This document shows, piece after piece, positions 40,170 through 43,783 of a stretch of DNA of 43,783 bases; position 1 is the first letter of the stretch; every line of letters starts with the position of its first letter. The notes below the pieces were generated by a model. It did not search any database. It was not told where the DNA came from and saw nothing but the letters and a program-made list of their open reading frames with translations. A program made the translations under genes and the position numbers. Origin of the DNA: Clostridia bacterium (GTDB taxonomy: Bacteria; Bacillota; Clostridia; Christensenellales; Aristaeellaceae); NCBI GenBank assembly GCA_017938795.1, contig JAGBAV010000121.1, positions 1-43,783 on the forward strand, given 5' to 3'.

Positions 40170-41099
40170 ATGGAGAAATGGGGCGCTGTGGCGCAGGTGA
40201 TCGTGCCGATCTTTGCGGCGGTGTTTGTGGGTATCTATGCACGCAGGAAGAATCTGTTCAGCCTCAAAGAGGTCAAGGGCATGCAGCAGTATGTGATGAA
40301 ATTCGGACTGCCGTGCGTGCTGTTCAATTCCTGTCTGGGTGCGTCGATGAATGCGGAATCGCTGACCAGCATGGCGATGGTCTTTCCGACGATCCTGCTG
40401 ACGGCGCTTTTCGCGTTCTTTGTGCTCAGAAAGAAGATGCCGTATCACAATCTCCCGATGCTCTTCGCCGCGCAGGAGTCCGGTATGCTGGGCATTCCGC
40501 TGTACATGACGCTGTTTGGCGCAGCGCATGTATTCAGGATGGGTGTGCTGGATCTGGCGCAGGCGCTTATCTGCATTGCGACGATTGCCATCCTTGACGC
40601 GGACGCCGGAGAGAACCCGACGAAGATGAAGATCCTGTGCGAGGTGCTGCGTTCGCCGCTGCTGCTGATGAGCGGCGCAGGCCTGCTGCTCAATCTGACC
40701 GGCGCGAAGCTCCCTCTTGAACAGATGGGGATCATGCAGGTCTTCACGGAGACATTCGGCTTCATCGCTCAGCCGGTCAGCGCGCTGATGCTCTTCAGCG
40801 TGGGCTTCAGCCTCTCCCTGTCGGAGGGGAACCGCAGCGTGATTGCACGCCTGTGCGTCATCCATTTCGGGATTATGGCGCTTGCAGGCCTGCTGATGCA
40901 GGGGATTCTCTTCCTGCTGCCGCAGGTGGACGCGGCGACGCGCTGGGCGCTGCTGATGTATACGACGCTGCCGGGCAGCTATATCGCCACGACGCTCGGC
41001 CGCACGCAGGAGGAGACGGAGATTGCCTCCGGCGTATGTTCGCTGCTGACGATTGTCAGCCTCGGCGTGTTCTGCGTGATCGCGATCTGCGTGGCATAA
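40170..41099 (+). CDS. AEC family transporter (auxin efflux carrier-like permease)
   Basis: A 309-residue integral membrane protein with about ten helices of the AEC/BASS-like fold. Characteristic segments are IVPIFAAVFVGIYARRKNLFS, YVMKFGLPCVLFNSCL with the conserved Asn-type helix break, and ALLMYTTLPGSYIATTLG near the end. Bacterial AEC members export or import organic acids such as malate or malonate; the substrate here is unknown. ATG 40170 has GGAGGG five bases upstream. It lies 20 bases after the YjbR-like gene. Confidence 0.9.
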   Translation: MEKWGAVAQVIVPIFAAVFVGIYARRKNLFSLKEVKGMQQYVMKFGLPCVLFNSCLGASMNAESLTSMAMVFPTILLTALFAFFVLRKKMPYHNLPMLFAAQESGMLGIPLYMTLFGAAHVFRMGVLDLAQALICIATIAILDADAGENPTKMKILCEVLRSPLLLMSGAGLLLNLTGAKLPLEQMGIMQVFTETFGFIAQPVSALMLFSVGFSLSLSEGNRSVIARLCVIHFGIMALAGLLMQGILFLLPQVDAATRWALLMYTTLPGSYIATTLGRTQEETEIASGVCSLLTIVSLGVFCVIAICVA

Positions 41100-41137
41100 C
41101 AAACAGATATATAAAAGAAACAACAAACGGAGGAAAC

Positions 41138-41575
41138 ATGATGATTGTGCATGCGGGCGTCTGTGACGCCGCATCAGCAGCGGCTCTGGCTGTGCAGATG
41201 TGGAAATCCAGCACGGAGGAAGAGCTGACGGCAGAGTTTGAATCGATGATCTCTCGCGAGGATGCGGCGGTATTCCTTGCGCTTGAGGAGGACAGGGCGG
41301 TCGGTTTTGCGCAGTGCCAGCTGCGCCGCGACTATGTCGAGGGGACGAGCAGCAGCCCTGTTGGCTATCTGGAGGGTATCTTCGTGGAGGAGGCCTTCCG
41401 TCAGCAGGGGATCGCTGCTGCGCTCCTGTCTGCCTGCGAGCAGTGGGCGAAGGAGCTTGGCTGCACGGAGTTCGCCAGCGACTGCGAGATTGAGAATGAC
41501 GAAAGCCTTGCATTCCATCTGAAGATGGGTTTCTGTGAGGCGAACAGAATCATCTGCTTCACCAAGGCGCTGTAA
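41138..41575 (+). CDS. GNAT acetyltransferase, AAC(6')-like
   Basis: A 145-residue GNAT enzyme resembling aminoglycoside 6'-N-acetyltransferases in length and motifs. The acetyl-CoA loop is FRQQGIAAALLSACE, preceded by SSPVGYLEGIFV. The AAC(6') signature region reads EFASDCEIENDESLAFHLKMGF, followed by EANRIICFTKAL. Such chromosomal relatives often give little or no resistance and may act on other amines. ATG 41138 is four bases and ATG 41141 seven bases after GGAGG. An A-rich leader precedes it. It is the last gene before a terminator facing fabG. Confidence 0.85.
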   Translation: MMIVHAGVCDAASAAALAVQMWKSSTEEELTAEFESMISREDAAVFLALEEDRAVGFAQCQLRRDYVEGTSSSPVGYLEGIFVEEAFRQQGIAAALLSACEQWAKELGCTEFASDCEIENDESLAFHLKMGFCEANRIICFTKAL

Positions 41576-41658
41576 AACGGCAATCGGGCAGAGGCGCCGC
41601 CGGCATAGGGCGGGTCTTTGCGGCGAAGGATGGACGTCATACAGCAGAAAACAGAATA

Positions 41659-41706
41659 AAAGAACCCCTCCTGCAGGGATGCCCGATTGGGCGGCTGCGG
41701 GAGGGG
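41659..41706 (-). terminator. Intrinsic terminator of the fabG-like gene
   Basis: CCCCTCCTGCAG (41665-41676) pairs with CTGCGGGAGGGG (41695-41706), 12 pairs with one G-U. On the - strand a T-rich run (TTCTTTTATTCTG) follows. The + strand side lacks T residues, so it serves mainly the - strand gene. Confidence 0.75.
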
Positions 41707-41721
41707 ATTCTCGTTGTCTGA

Positions 41722-42465
41722 TCAGGTCTGCGCGGCGCCGTCGACGGAGAGGATCTCACCGGTGACATAGCTGGCCATATCGCTGGCGAGGAAGAGGAAG
41801 CAGTTGGCGACCTCCTCCGGCTCGCCGACGCGGCCCAGCGGGATCGGGGCGCTGACGCGCTCAAGGAGCTCCTTGGGCAGCGCGGCGACCATGTCGGTGC
41901 GGGTGACGCCCGGGGCAACCGCATTCACGCGGATGTTGCTGCGGCCAAGCTCACGGGCGAGGGACTTCGTCAGGCCGTTGACGGCGAATTTGCTGGCCGG
42001 ATAGCCAACGCCGGAGGGCTGGCCATACAGGCTGACCATGGAGCTGGTGTTGATGATGCTGCCGCCGCCCTGTTCCTTCATGATCGGGGCGACCGCACGG
42101 CAGCCGTTGAACACGGCGTTGACGTTCAGGCGGATGATATTGTCAAACGCGGCGGGATCATACTGCATCAGCGGCTCGCGCGCGGAGATGCCGGCGTTGT
42201 TGACGAGAATGTCGATGCGGCCAAACTGCGCCTTCACAGCGTTCATCGTGGCCTCGACGGCGGCGTAGTCGGTCAGATCGGGCGCCATGCCCACAACCGG
42301 CCAGTCCGGATTGGTCTCCTTGAGCTTGGCGAGCGCCTTGTCCACCGTCTCCTGACGGGAGCCGAGCAGCGCGACGCTGGCGCCGTTCTTGAGGAAGAGT
42401 TCGACGACGGCATAGCCGATACCGCGCGTACCGCCGGTCACGACGGCAACCTTACCCTTAAGCAT
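41722..42465 (-). CDS. Short-chain dehydrogenase, 3-oxoacyl-ACP reductase-like (FabG)
   Basis: A 247-residue SDR with the NADP(H) motif VTGGTRGIG, the NNAGIS loop, the catalytic Ser of INTSSM and Tyr-Lys in GYPASKFAVNG, and the C-terminal GRVGEPEEVANCFLFLASD and YVTGEILSVDGA, all close to FabG. No other fab genes are adjacent, so it may instead reduce another keto group; a specific symbol is withheld. The start at 42465 follows AAAGGAGG by nine bases. Its leader holds an imperfect inverted repeat (42487-42503, arms CCGCC/GGCGG). It is divergent from the ABC gene. Confidence 0.88.
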   Translation of the reverse strand: MLKGKVAVVTGGTRGIGYAVVELFLKNGASVALLGSRQETVDKALAKLKETNPDWPVVGMAPDLTDYAAVEATMNAVKAQFGRIDILVNNAGISAREPLMQYDPAAFDNIIRLNVNAVFNGCRAVAPIMKEQGGGSIINTSSMVSLYGQPSGVGYPASKFAVNGLTKSLARELGRSNIRVNAVAPGVTRTDMVAALPKELLERVSAPIPLGRVGEPEEVANCFLFLASDMASYVTGEILSVDGAAQT

Positions 42466-42525
42466 AGTTGGTGTCCTCCTTTATATCCGCCCTGAACAGG
42501 CGGTCATATTGCAAAGATTGTTAAG

Positions 42526-42554
42526 AGTATAACATAGTGCGGGCAATATGGCAA
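42526..42554 (-). promoter_or_regulatory. Promoter of the fabG-like gene
   Basis: On the - strand TTGCCA (42554-42549), a 17-base spacer and TATACT (42531-42526), 60 bases upstream of the start codon. Confidence 0.75.
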
Positions 42555-42691
42555 GTGTTTTCCGTCAAAGCAGAGAGGATTGTTGTTATTTATTCGGGAG
42601 AAGGTGACGGGGAAGGCGGCGATGAAGAAGGCGGACGGGCTGCGACGGCGATAAAACGGGGCGTGATTGCACAGAATGACAAAATAAAAGC

Positions 42692-42720
42692 TTTCAAAAC
42701 AACGACGGATACGGTATAAT
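42692..42720 (+). promoter_or_regulatory. Promoter of the ABC transporter operon
   Basis: TTTCAA (42692-42697), a 17-base spacer and a perfect TATAAT (42715-42720), 37 bases before the gene. The 290 bases between fabG and this gene hold nothing else coding that I can support. Confidence 0.7.
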
Positions 42721-42757
42721 AAACCTAAATAGTGTCTGCTGTAAAGGAGTGGTGGTT

Positions 42758-43783
42758 TTGAGCGAGTATATCATCGAAATGCTGAACATCACCAAAGAGT
42801 TTCCCGGTATTATCGCCAATGATAACATTACGCTCCAGCTGAAGAAGGGCGAGATTCATGCACTGCTGGGCGAGAACGGCGCGGGTAAATCAACGCTGAT
42901 GAGCGTGCTCTTTGGTCTGTATCAGCCGGAAAAGGGTGAGATCCGCAAGAACGGCGAGACAGTAAAGATCAAGGACCCGAACGATGCGAACGATCTTGGC
43001 ATCGGCATGGTGCATCAGCATTTCAAACTTTCCCCGAGCCTGACGGTTTATGAAAACATTGTACTCGGCATTGAAACCAACAAAAAACTAAAAATCGGAA
43101 ACAAAGAGATCAACCTGCCACTGATCGACAACAAGCGGGAACGCAAAGTCGTGGAGGACTTGATCCAAAAATATAATTTCAGCCTGAATCCGGACGACAA
43201 GATACGCGACCTGTCCATCGGCGCCCGCCAGCGCGTGGAGATCCTGAAAATGCTCTATCGCCAGGTCAAGGTTTTGATCCTGGACGAGCCAACCGCGGTT
43301 TTGATCCCGCAGGAAGTGGAAGAGCTGATCGCGAAGATCCACGATCTCAAGCGGATGGGGCAGACCGTTATCATCATCACGCATAAGCTCAACGAAGTCA
43401 AAGCCTGCGCAGACACCATCAGTGTCATGCGCCGCGGGCAGCTGATCGATACGATCGTCAACGATGATGCGGCTACCACTGAAAAGCTGGCCGAAATGAT
43501 GGTCGGCCGTCCGGTGCTGCTGCGCGTCAGTAAAAGTGGAAAACCAGTCGGGGACAAGCCCGTGCTCGAGGTCCGCCATTTGAGCGCAAAGAACGCGGAA
43601 GGCCGCGAAGTGGTCCGCGATGTTTCGTTCACCATCCATGAAAATGAAATCCTGGGCGTGGCGGGCATTGAAGGGAATGGCCAGACAGAACTGATGTATC
43701 TTCTGACGGGCTTGATGAAGCCGACGGCCGGCAGTGTCAAGCTCCGCGGCAAAGAGATCTTAAACGAGTGGCCGGATGAGCTG
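42758..43783 (+). CDS. ABC transporter ATP-binding protein, nucleoside/BMP type, 5' part
   Basis: The first 342 codons of a two-cassette ATPase of the sugar/nucleoside class (YufO/NupO or RbsA-like); the gene runs past the window. Cassette 1 is complete: Walker A GENGAGKST, Q-loop VHQHFKLSPSLTVYENI, signature LSIGARQRVEILK, Walker B VLILDEPTAVL, H-loop ITHKL. Cassette 2 begins with the degenerate loop GIEGNGQTEL. HQHFKL and LTVYENIVLG are typical of ATPases paired with BMP-type (basic membrane protein) purine nucleoside binding proteins. The start is TTG 42758, eight bases after AAAGGAG; GTG 42752 is too close. A nucleoside substrate would fit deoB and punA 4 kb upstream. Part of it (43080-43200) is less GC-rich, with AAA and CTA codons. 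Confidence 0.9.
   Translation, partial: MSEYIIEMLNITKEFPGIIANDNITLQLKKGEIHALLGENGAGKSTLMSVLFGLYQPEKGEIRKNGETVKIKDPNDANDLGIGMVHQHFKLSPSLTVYENIVLGIETNKKLKIGNKEINLPLIDNKRERKVVEDLIQKYNFSLNPDDKIRDLSIGARQRVEILKMLYRQVKVLILDEPTAVLIPQEVEELIAKIHDLKRMGQTVIIITHKLNEVKACADTISVMRRGQLIDTIVNDDAATTEKLAEMMVGRPVLLRVSKSGKPVGDKPVLEVRHLSAKNAEGREVVRDVSFTIHENEILGVAGIEGNGQTELMYLLTGLMKPTAGSVKLRGKEILNEWPDEL

Noticed and set aside
42537-42719. A 60-codon + strand frame between fabG and the ABC gene
   Set aside because: It has no ribosome binding site, has low-complexity Gly/Glu content, and overlaps the promoters on both strands.

Overview
This is a 43.8 kb stretch of a GC-rich (about 60 % by eye), densely coding bacterial chromosome. 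Ribosome binding sites are strong AGGAGG types, promoters are sigma-A-like, and the 4.5S-type SRP RNA is short. The gene set points to a Firmicute of the class Clostridia: a class III (Bacillus-type) fructose-1,6-bisphosphatase, a Bacillus-type PurR, a VanW-family protein, oligoendopeptidase F, the UPF0237/UPF0210 pair and a murC/purR/pth/mfd block. A gut-type lineage such as Christensenellales would fit, but that placement is an inference. I see no prophage, insertion sequence, CRISPR array, tRNA or rRNA.

Layout. 0-14.5 kb, all on the + strand: the 3' end of ftsH and a likely terminator; a PHP phosphoesterase; a membrane-anchored VanW protein; ridA; fbp; a HAD phosphatase; the ACT-domain UPF0237 and UPF0210 genes behind their own promoter; pepF; two unknown genes; a fused HAD-phosphatase/thymidylate kinase; mnmA; a DUF5662 gene. 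14.6-18.7 kb: a collagen-like surface protein on the - strand, divergent from a TPR-containing family 2 glycosyltransferase, followed by a D,D-carboxypeptidase whose signal peptide is out of frame with its start, then rluB. 18.7-25.1 kb: a 943-residue zinc-ribbon/transmembrane/helical-repeat protein, a NusG-domain-II protein, an acyltransferase, endonuclease IV and a ketopantoate reductase. 25.2-26.7 kb: a less GC-rich pair, an XRE regulator with membrane helices and a PAP2-like protein with degenerate motifs, flanked by hairpins. 26.8-28.5 kb: type I asparaginase (-) divergent from a small secreted protein. 28.5-35.4 kb: murC (-) divergent from purR, pth and mfd. 35.4-35.6 kb: SRP RNA with its own promoter and terminator. 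35.7-36.9 kb: a two-helix membrane protein of unknown function (-). 37.1-41.6 kb: deoB, a purine nucleoside phosphorylase, an RluA-type synthase, a YjbR-like gene, an AEC permease and an AAC(6')-like acetyltransferase. 41.7-43.8 kb: a fabG-like reductase (-) divergent from the start of a two-cassette ABC ATPase of the nucleoside/BMP type, cut by the window end.

How the genes fit together. Most are housekeeping: cell wall (murC, carboxypeptidase), translation and RNA modification (pth, mnmA, rluB, rluA-like), DNA repair (mfd, nfo), nucleotide supply and salvage (purR, tmk, deoB, punA and probably the ABC transporter) and gluconeogenesis (fbp). The most unusual material is the collagen-like protein/glycosyltransferase pair, the HAD-Tmk fusion, the out-of-frame signal peptide, the zinc-ribbon solenoid protein, and the shortened forms of two normally conserved neighbourhoods (purR-to-pth and dac-to-rluB). 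I found no convincing multi-gene system of a wholly new kind. The collagen/glycosyltransferase locus is the best candidate for specialised biology.
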